The position numbers and the translations under genes are program-made. 64,000 nucleotides of DNA. Origin: Pseudomonas pohangensis. Lineage in GTDB: Bacteria > Pseudomonadota > Gammaproteobacteria > Pseudomonadales > Pseudomonadaceae. Under the pieces are notes generated by a model that had not been told where the DNA came from, ran no database searches, and saw nothing but the letters and a program-made list of their open reading frames with translations. Where the stretch lies: assembly GCF_900105995.1 (NCBI RefSeq), contig NZ_LT629785.1, positions 62,001-126,000 on the forward strand. Reading direction: 5' to 3'. Positions 27,775-37,284 of this stretch are shown piece after piece. The first letter of the stretch is position 1. Every line of letters starts with the position of its first letter.

Positions 27775-28051
27775 TTCGCTGCTGATTCGTTCGTGATATC
27801 GAACAATCGGCTATGTTTAACGTTGAATGATCGGGCAAATAATCCTGGAAAACTGAAAACGTTAAATTTATTGAACAGGCTATTGCCCTTTTTGTTGCGC
27901 CCGCCTAGCATTCGTTTGAGATTTCAAACGCCCCCGGTTTGGTTGTTTTTCAGGGGGTGAACTACTGTGTTGGATTCTGGCTGCTTTTCGGGCCACAGCT
28001 GTTCGTAACAAGTTTTACCGGCAAATATATGCCGGTACACAGGAGACTGCC
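27775..28051. promoter_or_regulatory. gabD upstream region with dyads
   Basis: AT-richer 277 bp before gabD with no gene. It contains CGTTTGAGATTTCAAACG (27913-27930, 7-bp arms) and ACCGGCAAATATATGCCGGT (28017-28036), the latter ending 4 bp before the gabD AGGAG. Two AACGTT-centred sequences lie near 27820 and 27860. These are candidate operator or mRNA hairpin sites. Confidence 0.45.
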
Positions 28052-29497
28052 ATGCAACTCAAAGACGCCACGCTGTTCCGTCAGCAGGCTTTCATCGATG
28101 GAACCTGGCTGGACGCGGATGGCGGCCAGACCATCAAGGTCAATAATCCGGCCACCGGCGAGATTATCGGCACTGTGCCGAAGATGGGCGCGGCCGAGAC
28201 CCGCCGCGCCATCGAGGCGGCGGATCGGGCCTTGCCGGCCTGGCGCGCACTGACTGCCAAGGAGCGTGCGACCAAATTGCGCCGCTGGTTTGATCTGTTG
28301 ATGGAAAATCAGGATGACCTTGGCCGGCTGATGACACTGGAGCAGGGCAAGCCGCTGGCCGAAGCCAAGGGCGAAATCGCTTATGCGGCCTCGTTCATCG
28401 AGTGGTTTGCCGAAGAAGGCAAGCGCGTATATGGCGACACCATTCCGGGTCATCAGGCGGACAAGCGCATTCTGGTGATGAAGCAGCCGATCGGTGTGAC
28501 CGCCGCCATTACGCCGTGGAACTTCCCGGCCGCGATGATTACCCGCAAGGCCGGCCCGGCATTGGCTGCCGGTTGCACCATGGTGATCAAGCCGGCCAGC
28601 CAGACGCCGTTCTCGGCACTGGCGCTGATGGTGCTGGCCGAGCGCGCCGGTATTCCAAGCGGTGTGTTGAGCGTGGTGACCGGCAGTGCCGGCGACATCG
28701 GCAGCGAACTGACCGGCAACCCGCTGGTGCGCAAGCTGTCCTTTACCGGCTCGACCGAAATCGGCCGCCAGCTGATGATGGAATGCGCCAAGGACATCAA
28801 GAAAGTCTCGCTGGAGCTGGGTGGCAATGCTCCGTTCATCGTGTTTGATGATGCCGATCTGGATGCAGCGGTAGATGGCGCGCTGGCTTCCAAGTACCGC
28901 AACGCCGGGCAGACTTGTGTCTGTGCCAACCGCCTGTATGTGCAGGATGGTGTGTACGACGCGTTTGCCGAGAAGCTGCGTGTGGCGGTGGCCAAGTTGA
29001 AGATCGGTAACGGTCTGGAAGACGGCATTACTACCGGCCCGCTGATTGATGAAAAAGCCGTGGCCAAGGTCAAGGAACATATCGACGATGCCGTCAGCAA
29101 GGGCGCGACCGTACTCTCCGGCGGCAAGGCGCTGGGTGGCAACTTCTTCGAGCCGACCATTCTGCTCAACGTGCCGAAAAGCGCAGCCGTGGCCAAGGAA
29201 GAAACCTTCGGTCCGCTGGCGCCGCTGTTCCGCTTCAAGGACGAGGCCGATGTGATCGCCCAGTCCAACGACACCGAGTTCGGTCTGGCTTCGTACTTCT
29301 ATGCCCGTGATCTGGGCCGGGTGTTCCGTGTAGCCGAGGCGCTGGAGTACGGCATCGTCGGCGTGAATACCGGAATCATCTCCACCGAAGTGGCGCCGTT
29401 TGGCGGGATCAAGGCCTCCGGTCTGGGTCGCGAAGGTTCCAAGTACGGTATCGAAGACTATCTGGAAATCAAATACGTCTGTCTGGGCGGTATCTGA
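28052..29497 (+). CDS. gabD: Succinate-semialdehyde dehydrogenase
   Basis: A 481-residue aldehyde dehydrogenase that oxidises succinate semialdehyde to succinate, the second step of GABA catabolism. The family signature ELGGNAPFIVFDDADLD holds the general-base Glu and GQTCVCANRLYVQ holds the catalytic Cys. The C-terminus VGVNTGIISTEVAPFGGIKASGLGREGS is typical of GabD, which generally prefers NADP+. The AGGAG site before ATG 28052 is strong. gabT follows on the same strand after 156 bp, separated by a hairpin repeat cluster. Confidence 0.95.
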   Translation: MQLKDATLFRQQAFIDGTWLDADGGQTIKVNNPATGEIIGTVPKMGAAETRRAIEAADRALPAWRALTAKERATKLRRWFDLLMENQDDLGRLMTLEQGKPLAEAKGEIAYAASFIEWFAEEGKRVYGDTIPGHQADKRILVMKQPIGVTAAITPWNFPAAMITRKAGPALAAGCTMVIKPASQTPFSALALMVLAERAGIPSGVLSVVTGSAGDIGSELTGNPLVRKLSFTGSTEIGRQLMMECAKDIKKVSLELGGNAPFIVFDDADLDAAVDGALASKYRNAGQTCVCANRLYVQDGVYDAFAEKLRVAVAKLKIGNGLEDGITTGPLIDEKAVAKVKEHIDDAVSKGATVLSGGKALGGNFFEPTILLNVPKSAAVAKEETFGPLAPLFRFKDEADVIAQSNDTEFGLASYFYARDLGRVFRVAEALEYGIVGVNTGIISTEVAPFGGIKASGLGREGSKYGIEDYLEIKYVCLGGI

Positions 29498-29505
29498 CGG
29501 CTTTT

Positions 29506-29598
29506 CTCCCCTCTCTCACTAGTGGGAGAGGGGCCAGGGGAGAGGGCTTGCCCGGTTTTGCCCTCTCCCCAGCCCTCTCCCGTGAACGGGAGAGGGGG
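29506..29598. repeat. CCCTCTCCC-type hairpin repeat cluster
   Basis: Three inverted repeats in about 93 bp between gabD and gabT: CCCCTCTC...GAGAGGGG, GGGGAGAGGGC...GCCCTCTCCCC, and CCCTCTCCCGT-ga-ACGGGAGAGGG. This is an intergenic repeat type seen in many high-GC proteobacteria. The structures could stabilise the gabD mRNA end or reduce read-through into gabT. Confidence 0.75.
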
Positions 29599-29653
29599 TG
29601 AATTCCCCCGACCCTGCGTCGGAACCTGTAAGGACTTCCAGTCGAGGACAATC

Positions 29654-30934
29654 ATGAGCAAGACAAACGAATCACTGATGCAACGCCGTGTAGCAGCGGT
29701 TCCGCGTGGTGTCGGGCAGATCCATCCGATTTTTTGCGAGCGTGCCGAAAACGCTACGGTGTGGGATGTTGAAGGTCGCGAGTACATCGACTTCGCCGGT
29801 GGCATCGCGGTACTCAATACCGGCCACCTGCACCCGAAAGTGGTGGCGGCGGTGCAGAAGCAGCTGACCAAGGTTTCCCACACCTGCTTCCAGGTGCTGG
29901 CCTACGAGCCCTACGTCGAACTGTGCGAGAAGATCAATGCCATGGTTCCCGGCGACTTCGACAAGAAGACCCTGCTGGTGACTACCGGCTCGGAAGCGGT
30001 GGAAAATGCGGTGAAAATCGCCCGCGCCACCACCGGGCGTGCCGGTGTGATCGCCTTCACCGGCGGCTACCATGGCCGCACCATGATGACCCTGGGCCTG
30101 ACCGGCAAGGTCGTGCCCTACTCTGCCGGCATGGGCATCATGCCGGGCAACACCTTCCGTGCGCAGTACCCGTGCGCGCTGCATGGCGTGAGTACGGATG
30201 ACGCCATGGCGAGCATCGAGCGCATCTTCAAGAACGACGCCGAGCCGCGCGACATCGCCGCGATCATCCTCGAGCCGGTACAGGGTGAAGGTGGTTTCTA
30301 TGTGGCGCCGAAAGACTTCATGCAGCGCCTGCGTGCCCTCTGCGACCAGCATGGCATCCTGCTGATCGCCGACGAAGTGCAGACCGGCGCCGGGCGTACC
30401 GGCACCTTCTTTGCCATGGAGCAGATGGGTGTTGCGGCTGACCTGACCACCTTCGCCAAGTCGATTGCCGGTGGTTTTCCGCTGGCAGGTGTGTGTGGCA
30501 AGGCGGAATACATGGACACCATCGCGCCCGGCGGGCTGGGCGGTACCTATGCCGGCAGTCCGATTGCCTGTGCGGCGGCGCTGGCGGTGATCGAGGTGTT
30601 TGAAGAGGAAAAATTGCTGGATCGCTGCAAGGCAGTTGGCGAGCGTGTGGTCAATGGCCTCAAGGCGATCCAGGCCAGGCACAACAGCATTGGCGAAGTG
30701 CGCAACCTGGGAGCAATGATCGCGGTCGAGTTGTGTGAGGGCGGCGACATTCACCAGCCGAATCCGACGCTGACCGGACAGGTTGTTGCCAAGGCGCGCG
30801 AGAAAGGCCTGATCCTGCTGTCCTGCGGCACCTATGGCAACGTGCTGCGCGTACTGGTGCCGTTGACCGCGCCGGATGCGCAACTGGACAAGGGCGTGGC
30901 AATTATTGCCGAGTGCTTCGACGAACTCGCCTAA
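29654..30934 (+). CDS. gabT: 4-aminobutyrate aminotransferase
   Basis: A 426-residue class III PLP aminotransferase that converts GABA and 2-oxoglutarate to succinate semialdehyde and glutamate, supplying the GabD substrate. DEVQTGAGRTG and FAKSIAGGFPLAG (PLP-binding Lys) are present, and the N-terminus SLMQRRVAAVPRGVGQIHP is typical of GabT. ATG 29654 was chosen; an upstream in-frame start would read through the repeat cluster. A strong terminator follows the stop. Confidence 0.95.
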   Translation: MSKTNESLMQRRVAAVPRGVGQIHPIFCERAENATVWDVEGREYIDFAGGIAVLNTGHLHPKVVAAVQKQLTKVSHTCFQVLAYEPYVELCEKINAMVPGDFDKKTLLVTTGSEAVENAVKIARATTGRAGVIAFTGGYHGRTMMTLGLTGKVVPYSAGMGIMPGNTFRAQYPCALHGVSTDDAMASIERIFKNDAEPRDIAAIILEPVQGEGGFYVAPKDFMQRLRALCDQHGILLIADEVQTGAGRTGTFFAMEQMGVAADLTTFAKSIAGGFPLAGVCGKAEYMDTIAPGGLGGTYAGSPIACAAALAVIEVFEEEKLLDRCKAVGERVVNGLKAIQARHNSIGEVRNLGAMIAVELCEGGDIHQPNPTLTGQVVAKAREKGLILLSCGTYGNVLRVLVPLTAPDAQLDKGVAIIAECFDELA

Positions 30935-30958
30935 GGGCTCACCAGCCAGGCGTTTCTT

Positions 30959-30984
30959 GACCCGCTTATGCGGGTCTTTTTTTG
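30959..30984 (+). terminator. Rho-independent terminator after gabT
   Basis: GACCCGC-TTAT-GCGGGTC followed by a run of eight T. Confidence 0.9.
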
Positions 30985-31015
30985 GGCATAGTTCGTGTTG
31001 GTTGTGCAATTTGCT

Positions 31016-31043
31016 TCTGTAGGAGCGAGCTTGCTCGCGATGC
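31016..31043. repeat. Pseudomonas-type REP palindrome
   Basis: GTAGGAGCGAGCTTGCTCGC is the classic REP sequence found between genes in many Pseudomonas genomes. GCGAGC-TT-GCTCGC forms the dyad. Single copy here, between gabT and a convergent gene. Confidence 0.8.
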
Positions 31044-31099
31044 TCTGGCGCTGCCTGTTTGCCCGTGGCCGTTCAGTCGCGGCCTTTTGGCAAAGGTAG

Positions 31100-34015
31100 T
31101 TACTCCGCAACTTTGCTCAGGGGGTCGGCCGGTTCCGGGAGATCGTTGCTGCCTTCGGTCAGCGGTAGATCTGCCAGCCGAGACAGTGGCTGCGGACGGC
31201 CAATGAAGTAGCCCTGGGCATAATCGATGCCCAGTTGTTGCAGGCAGTCCAGGCTGGCCTGACTTTCGACAAACTCGGCCACGGTTTGCAGGCCGAGCTT
31301 GCGCGAGATCTGCACCATCGAGCGGACCATGGCCTGATTGATCGGATCGTTTTCGATATTGCTGATGAAGGAGCCGTCAATCTTCAGAAAATCCAGCGGC
31401 AGGCTGCGCAGGTAGGCATAGGAGGCGAAGCCGCTACCGAAGTCATCCAGGGCGATTTTCAGGCCGCGTTCACGCAGTCTGGCGATCCATTGCGAGGATG
31501 CACCAAGTTCGCCGAGGGCAACCATCTCGGTTACCTCGATGCATACGCGCCCGGCAGGTAGCCGGCGCTCTTCGATCATGGTGTAGAGCAGGTCGTGATA
31601 GCCCTGATCCAGCAGCGAGGGGGCGGCTACGTTGATGTTGACCTGCTTGAGGCGGGCGCAGTGCTCCGGGTTGCTGACCAGCCAGTCGCACAGTCTGCCC
31701 AGGGTCCAGCGGTCTATCGCGGGGAGAAATCCGTAACGCTCGGCAGCCACCAGGAACTGCCCGGGGGCCACCCACTCGAGGGTGTCCGGGTCACGATAGC
31801 GCAGCAGAATCTCGTAGTGCCAGCCAGATTCATGGCGCTGCATCGGCAGTATGGGCTGGAAAAACAGCTCGAAATGGTTCTGCTCGATAGCTTCACGCAG
31901 GCGCGAGATCCACTGCAGCTGGCGCTGGTGTTCAAGCAACATGCTGTCGTCGGGGTTGAAACAGTGCACCCGGTTGCGGCCATGGTGCTTAGCCAGCTGG
32001 CTGGCACTGTCGGACCAGCTCAGGGCGGTCTGCCATTCGGTGATGTGCTCATCCAGCTCCAGCAGGCCGATGCTGACAAACAGGCGGAAGGGACGGCCCT
32101 CCCAGTTGAAAACAAACTTTTCGACGCTGGTGCGGATGATTTCCGCCTGTTTGAGCGCCGCGCCAAGATCATCCTCGCGCAACAGGATGGCGAACTCGTC
32201 GCCACCAATGCGTGCCAGCACAGCGCTGGCCGGCAACTGTGCCTGCATGCTGCCGGAAAGCTGGCGCAACAGCAGGTCGCCGGCGCTATGACCGCAAAGA
32301 TCATTGACCTGCTTGAACTGATCGAGGTCGAGATACAGCAGATGGCTGTAGCACGTGCCCCGGCCATCAATGCTTTCCTGCAGCAGCCGCTCCAGTTCGC
32401 GGCGGTTGAGCAGGCCGGTCAGTGGGTCATGTGCGGCCAGTCTGGACAGCTTGCGCTCCAGCTGCCGGCGCTCGCTCAGGTCGACGACAATGCCTTCGAT
32501 ATCCGCGTGTTCGGCATGGATGTGCAGTGACAGGTGTATCCAGTGCCTTGTACCGTCCAGCCCGTGCAGCTGGAACTCGCCGCTGGCATGCGGCTGGCTG
32601 CTGTTCAGGCGCTCAACAAACGCGCGCCATTCGCCGGGCTTGAGCAAGTTGCTAATCGAGTGGCGGCGCAGGGTCTGGATGTCTGTTTGCTGCAGGCCGA
32701 TCAGGCGCAGCATGCTCGGGTTGGCTTCCAGCAGTTTGCCCGTGGCAGTGCAGCGAAAGATGCCCTCGGAAGCATTTTTGAACAGCGCACGGTATTGCTC
32801 GAGATTGTCGATGGCTTCGGTCTGGCTAAGGATCAGCTGCTTGCGCACATTATCCAGTTGGCGGCCATTGAGCAGTCCGAAAAGGAATACCGTAATTAAC
32901 GGCAGATAACTGCTGAGCATCTGCACCCAGGGGTACTGTGGCAGTACGCCGGTACGTACCAGCGCGAGGGCCATCATCATCAGCAGCACGCTGCACCAGA
33001 TGGTCACCACCGTGCCGGCATAAGGGCGCCTGAGCTTGAGCGCCAGGAGCGAGGCAGCCATCTGGAACAGGGCGATGACCAGCATCAGCTGATTCATCAG
33101 GCGGGGCCAGCGATAGTCGTTGATATCCAGCAAAATCATACTGGCCGTTCCGAACAGGCAGACGAACAGCAGATTGCGCAGGCGGATGATCCAGGTTTGC
33201 CGCAAGTCCAGCGTGGCGAGAATGAACAGGGTGCTGAAACACAGGCTCAAGGCGCCGGTCAGGTTGCTTTCTATGGGTTGTGCGCGGGGTACGTCATACC
33301 ACAGCAAAAGGTTGCTCAGGCCGCTGCTGCTGGCGTAGTACCAGGCGAGAAAAAGTGTGGTGACGGTGTAATAGCCAAGATGCCGGTCACGCAGGGCCAG
33401 ATACTTGGTCAGGTGAAACAGGCCGATGATCAGCAATGCGCCGAATATCAGGCCGCTTTGCCCCCAGTATCGCGAGATCAGGCTGGTCTTGACCGGCTCT
33501 GATACCAGCTTTATCGGCAGCGAAAGATTGGAGCTGCTGTGAATGCGCAGCACGACATCCTGAACGCTACTGCCAAACATGGGCAGGGGCAGCAGAAAGT
33601 TTGGATAGGGTTCCTGACGGGCAGAGAAAGGCAGCAAGTCACCGCTACTGCGGTACAGGATCATTTGCCCGCGGACATACACCCAGAGCTCGACCTCGTC
33701 GATGAACGGATTGCCCAGCTCGAGGAAGTACTGCTGTCCCTTCGCCCCCTCGAGGCGGAAGCCGGCCCAGAAAGTGCTGGCGCTGTACCCTAGCGATGTA
33801 CTGCCGTAGTAGGTTGCGCCGCGCTCGTTGAGCAGTGGCAAGGCGCTGCGTATGTTGAGTGACGGGGTGTCGTCTTCGAGTACCCGCAAAGCCTGCAGCG
33901 GGGTGGCTTGTGCGGCCTGTTGAGGGTTGAGGATGGTCAGTGGCAGTTCGGCATGCGCCTGCTGCAGTGCCATAAAGCACAGCAGGCCGAACAGCCAGCG
34001 AAGGGGTAGCGCCAT
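31100..34015 (-). CDS. 7TMR-DISM / PAS / GGDEF / EAL cyclic-di-GMP enzyme
   Basis: A 971-residue membrane protein. A signal peptide (LLCFMALQQAHA) is followed by a periplasmic 7TMR-DISMED2-like domain to about 180, seven membrane helices to about 390, a PAS domain, then GGDEF (HDPLTGLLNRREL; RIGGDEFAILL) and EAL domains. The EAL domain has E-I-L at the name-giving motif but keeps the other metal and catalytic residues (VTEM, DDFGSGFASYAYL, KIDGSFI, QTVAEFVES, QGYFIG). Both cyclase and phosphodiesterase activity are therefore possible. The periplasmic domain probably senses a carbohydrate-like or small ligand. It is a lone gene convergent with gabT and divergent from desA. Confidence 0.92.
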   Translation of the reverse strand: MALPLRWLFGLLCFMALQQAHAELPLTILNPQQAAQATPLQALRVLEDDTPSLNIRSALPLLNERGATYYGSTSLGYSASTFWAGFRLEGAKGQQYFLELGNPFIDEVELWVYVRGQMILYRSSGDLLPFSARQEPYPNFLLPLPMFGSSVQDVVLRIHSSSNLSLPIKLVSEPVKTSLISRYWGQSGLIFGALLIIGLFHLTKYLALRDRHLGYYTVTTLFLAWYYASSSGLSNLLLWYDVPRAQPIESNLTGALSLCFSTLFILATLDLRQTWIIRLRNLLFVCLFGTASMILLDINDYRWPRLMNQLMLVIALFQMAASLLALKLRRPYAGTVVTIWCSVLLMMMALALVRTGVLPQYPWVQMLSSYLPLITVFLFGLLNGRQLDNVRKQLILSQTEAIDNLEQYRALFKNASEGIFRCTATGKLLEANPSMLRLIGLQQTDIQTLRRHSISNLLKPGEWRAFVERLNSSQPHASGEFQLHGLDGTRHWIHLSLHIHAEHADIEGIVVDLSERRQLERKLSRLAAHDPLTGLLNRRELERLLQESIDGRGTCYSHLLYLDLDQFKQVNDLCGHSAGDLLLRQLSGSMQAQLPASAVLARIGGDEFAILLREDDLGAALKQAEIIRTSVEKFVFNWEGRPFRLFVSIGLLELDEHITEWQTALSWSDSASQLAKHHGRNRVHCFNPDDSMLLEHQRQLQWISRLREAIEQNHFELFFQPILPMQRHESGWHYEILLRYRDPDTLEWVAPGQFLVAAERYGFLPAIDRWTLGRLCDWLVSNPEHCARLKQVNINVAAPSLLDQGYHDLLYTMIEERRLPAGRVCIEVTEMVALGELGASSQWIARLRERGLKIALDDFGSGFASYAYLRSLPLDFLKIDGSFISNIENDPINQAMVRSMVQISRKLGLQTVAEFVESQASLDCLQQLGIDYAQGYFIGRPQPLSRLADLPLTEGSNDLPEPADPLSKVAE

Positions 34016-34362
34016 TGAGTCAATTCCGCCAGAAAGTGCAAACCGGGTGACGAAGATCCAGCCAGAGGTTTGCTTGCCTGCAGTCTAGACCACAAGGGGT
34101 TGCGGTTTCTTCGAATAGTAAGGATAACCGCTGAGGTTTTATGCAGAACCGCGTCTTGCCCGCAAATTTTTCGGGCCAGAAGAATTCGCAGAATTGAGCG
34201 GCAGCGGTTGTTGCCTGTCAGTAGTCAATTGATACTGCGGTTCACACTTTTTCCACGCGCTGGCTGGTTAAATCCGTGTTGGGACATGGATGCATTTTCC
34301 GCCGCTGTGCGGGAGAATGTGTACAAGTGTTCACTTGCTTATGTGTGTAGGGTGGTTTTTTC
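34016..34362. promoter_or_regulatory. Divergent region before desA with palindrome
   Basis: 347 bp without a convincing gene, holding promoters for the GGDEF/EAL gene and desA. CAAGTGTTCACTTG (34324-34337) is a perfect dyad with a 2-bp centre, 25 bp before the desA start. It is a plausible TetR-type operator for a lipid-responsive regulator; no such regulator is encoded nearby. Confidence 0.45.
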
Positions 34363-35550
34363 ATGTGGTATTTCGGTTTGCTTGATCTTTCCGCCTGGCA
34401 GTTGCTGGCGGTGACCCTGGTGCTGACGCACATCACCATTGTCAGCGTAACGGTCTATCTGCACCGCTTTTCAGCCCATCGCGCGCTGGATCTGCATCCG
34501 GCGCTGCAGCACTTCTTCCGCTTCTGGCTGTGGTTGACCACGGCGCAGAACACCCGCGAATGGACGGCCATCCACCGCAAGCACCACGCCAAGTGCGAGA
34601 CCGTCGACGATCCGCACAGCCCGGTGATCAAGGGCTTGCGCACGGTGCTGCTGACTGGCGCAGAGCTCTATCGGGCCGAGGCCGAGAATCCGGAAACCCT
34701 GCGCATCTACGGCAAGAACTGCCCGGATGACTGGCTTGAGCGCAATGTCTATTCACGCTTTCCGGTTGGCGGCATCGTCATCATGGCGGTGATTGATCTG
34801 GCCCTGTTTGGCGTACTTGGCATGACCGTGTGGGCGGTGCAGATGATGTGGATTCCGGTCTGGGCTGCAGGTGTCATCAATGGCCTGGGGCATGCCGTGG
34901 GCTACCGCAACTTCGAGTGCCGTGATGCCGCCACCAACATTTCTCCCTGGGGCATCCTGATCGGCGGTGAAGAGCTGCACAACAATCACCATACCTACCC
35001 CAACTCGGCCAAGCTGTCGGTAAAAAAGTGGGAGTTCGATATGGGTTGGGCCTGGATCCAGCTATTCAGCTTTCTGCGTCTGGCCAAGGTGCAACGTGTT
35101 GCGCCGGTCGCCCATCGCGTGGAAGGCAAGCGGCAGCTGGATATGGATACCGCGATTGCGATTCTCAACAACCGTTTCCAGATCATGGCGCAGTACCGCA
35201 AGCTGGTTATCGGGCCGCTGGTCAAACAGGAACTGGCCAAGGCCGATGACTCGGTGCACCACCTGTTCCACCGTGCCAAACGCCTGCTGTCACGTGAAAC
35301 CAGCCTGCTCGATGACAAGCATCAGGCACGAATTGCCGCCATGCTGGCGCAGAGTCAGGCACTCAGGGTGATCTACGAAAAGCGTCTGGCCTTGCAACAG
35401 ATCTGGGTCAAGACCAGCGCCAATGGTCATGACATGCTTGCCGCCATCAGCGAGTGGGTGCATGAGGCAGAGGCCAGTGGTATCCAGTCGTTGCGTGATT
35501 TTGCCGGGCAACTGCAGAGCTATTCGCTGCGTCCGGTCAGTGTTGCCTGA
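34363..35550 (+). CDS. desA: Delta-9 fatty acid desaturase DesA
   Basis: A 395-residue membrane desaturase. The three histidine boxes that bind the di-iron centre are HRFSAH, HRKHH and HNNHH, in the order of acyl-lipid/acyl-CoA desaturases. Two hydrophobic segments flank them (LLAVTLVLTHITIVSVTVYL; VIMAVIDLALFGVLGMTVWAV). The sequence closely follows the pattern of P. aeruginosa DesA, which introduces a double bond into acyl chains of membrane phospholipids under aerobic conditions. The C-terminal 130 residues are soluble and helical. A bidirectional terminator follows. Confidence 0.93.
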   Translation: MWYFGLLDLSAWQLLAVTLVLTHITIVSVTVYLHRFSAHRALDLHPALQHFFRFWLWLTTAQNTREWTAIHRKHHAKCETVDDPHSPVIKGLRTVLLTGAELYRAEAENPETLRIYGKNCPDDWLERNVYSRFPVGGIVIMAVIDLALFGVLGMTVWAVQMMWIPVWAAGVINGLGHAVGYRNFECRDAATNISPWGILIGGEELHNNHHTYPNSAKLSVKKWEFDMGWAWIQLFSFLRLAKVQRVAPVAHRVEGKRQLDMDTAIAILNNRFQIMAQYRKLVIGPLVKQELAKADDSVHHLFHRAKRLLSRETSLLDDKHQARIAAMLAQSQALRVIYEKRLALQQIWVKTSANGHDMLAAISEWVHEAEASGIQSLRDFAGQLQSYSLRPVSVA

Positions 35551-35602
35551 GTCCGGCAGCGCCGGTAGTGGTTAGCTGTCGCCGGCGCGGTCTATAAGAG
35601 GC

Positions 35603-35630
35603 AAAAAAACCCACCAGCCGGTGGGTTTTT
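35603..35630. terminator. Bidirectional terminator between desA and acyl-CoA ligase gene
   Basis: A7 - CCCACC-AGCC-GGTGGG - T5: the stem has A's on one side and T's on the other, serving both convergent genes. Confidence 0.9.
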
Positions 35631-35643
35631 GCTTTCTGGAGAA

Positions 35644-37284
35644 TTACTCGAAAATCACCTTGCCCTGCCCCAGGCCACTCTCGATCCAGGGGCGGTAGCG
35701 CTCTTCGATCTGCTTGCGGCGCAGTTTCATCGTTGGCGTCAGCAGGCCGTTGGCAATACCCCACTCGTCGGTGGTGACAAATATCTGCGGCATGCGCTCC
35801 CATGCCGGCAGCTCGGCGTTGATCTCGTCGAGAACGCGACCAAGCTCCTCCTGCAAGGCTGCCCGCTCCAGTTTCTGGCCGGGTTCGGAGAGACTGACCA
35901 GAGCCGCCGGCTGATCCAGGCCATGGCCCAGCACGCAGTACTGCGACAGCAGCGGGCAGCGACCGAAATGGCTTTCCAGGTCGGTAGGACGGACGAATTT
36001 TCCCTTGCTGGTCTTGAATACTTCACTGATGCGGCCGGTGATCCACAGGCAGCCGTCTTCATCTATGCGCCCGGAATCGCCGGTGTGGTACCAGCCGTCG
36101 ATAATGGCTTCGGCGGTTTTCCCCGGCTCCTTGTAATAGCCTTTCATCAGGCCTTTGCTGCGAAACAGCACTTCACCGGCATCGGAAATTTTCAGCTCGA
36201 CACCCGGCCCGATTGGACGGCCAACGCAACCGGCCTTGGGCTGGTCGTTGTGGGTCCAGATGCAACCGTGGATGAAGTTCTCGGTCATCCCGTAGCCATC
36301 GCGCAGCACTACTCCGAGGTCGATGAACCAGTTCTGCACATCGCGCGGGCAGGGTGCTGCGCCGGTAATGATAGTGCGTGCTTCGGCCAGGCCCAGATTG
36401 CGTACGATCCCGGCTTTCATTTCTGCGGAAAGATTGGCCTGTGCCGCAGGCGGAACCTTGGCATCGACACCTTCCTTGAATTTGATCCACAGGCGCGGCA
36501 CCGAGAAGAACAGGTGGGGTTGTACCGAACGCAATTCCTCGGCAAACGTGGCCAGACCTTCATTGAAGGAAATCTGCCCGTTGCAGTAGATCGACGACAT
36601 CTCAACAATGATCCGTTCGGCCGCATGCGCCATGGGCAGAAAGGAGAAGAAGCGGGTATTGCCGATCTCCGATTTGGTCGCCGCGAGCATCTCCGGGCAG
36701 GTATAGCCCGGCGTTATATGCGCGTGCTCGACGCCTTTCGGGTTGCCCGTGGTGCCGGAGGTATAGATGATGGTGAAGGTGTCATCCGGCTGTGGAAGAG
36801 GTGACTCCGTGTAGGGTGGGAAAGCTTCCAGGATATCGTCCAGAGCATACTGGCAAGGCACCTTGCAGCCGAGCATGGCAACCCGCGGGATGCTGTCCGG
36901 AATGGCCTGATCGGCTTTTTCCCATTGATCGAATCCGCCGAGGAAGATCAGCGCGGATTCGCTGTGTTCAAGAATGTAGCGCGCCGAAGCGATGTCCTGC
37001 CCCGGATAGAGCGGCACACTGATGTGGCCGGCCAGCATGATTGCCAGATCGACGATTGGCCAGTCCTTGCTGTTGGAGGACCAAAGCGCAATGCGGCTGC
37101 CGGCGGGCAGTTCCAGGCTGCGCATGAATGATGCTGTGCGACGCACGGCATCGCCGACTTGTGACCAGGTGTATTCGGTCCACTGCAGGTTGTGCGGTTG
37201 GCGCAGGAATACCTGATGGGGGGTGGTCGATTCCCAGTGGTAGAACATTTGCAAGGGGGTCTTGGGGCTGGTGATTGTTGGCAT
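35644..37284 (-). CDS. AMP-forming acyl-CoA synthetase (long-chain fatty acid type)
   Basis: A 546-residue adenylate-forming enzyme. P-loop-like YTSGTTGNPKGVEHAHI lies near residue 170, DGYGMTEN near 330, and the hinge and adenylate-binding motif GWYHTGDSGRIDEDGCLWITGR near 410. The C-terminal region KTSKGKFVRPTDLE resembles eukaryote-like long-chain acyl-CoA synthetases (FAA/FadD15 type) more than FadD. It probably activates a fatty acid to its CoA thioester; chain length is not evident. ATG 37284 is preferred to GTG 37287. It is convergent with desA, another lipid gene. Confidence 0.85.
   Translation of the reverse strand: MPTITSPKTPLQMFYHWESTTPHQVFLRQPHNLQWTEYTWSQVGDAVRRTASFMRSLELPAGSRIALWSSNSKDWPIVDLAIMLAGHISVPLYPGQDIASARYILEHSESALIFLGGFDQWEKADQAIPDSIPRVAMLGCKVPCQYALDDILEAFPPYTESPLPQPDDTFTIIYTSGTTGNPKGVEHAHITPGYTCPEMLAATKSEIGNTRFFSFLPMAHAAERIIVEMSSIYCNGQISFNEGLATFAEELRSVQPHLFFSVPRLWIKFKEGVDAKVPPAAQANLSAEMKAGIVRNLGLAEARTIITGAAPCPRDVQNWFIDLGVVLRDGYGMTENFIHGCIWTHNDQPKAGCVGRPIGPGVELKISDAGEVLFRSKGLMKGYYKEPGKTAEAIIDGWYHTGDSGRIDEDGCLWITGRISEVFKTSKGKFVRPTDLESHFGRCPLLSQYCVLGHGLDQPAALVSLSEPGQKLERAALQEELGRVLDEINAELPAWERMPQIFVTTDEWGIANGLLTPTMKLRRKQIEERYRPWIESGLGQGKVIFE

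Noticed and set aside
27962..29080. Long open frame antisense to gabD (372 codons)
   Set aside because: It mirrors the third-position GC pattern of gabD, has no ribosome-binding site or recognisable domain, and gabD is certain.
29672..31009. Long open frame antisense to gabT (445 codons)
   Set aside because: Shadow of a high-GC gene; product is low-complexity His/Arg/Gly-rich with no family pattern.
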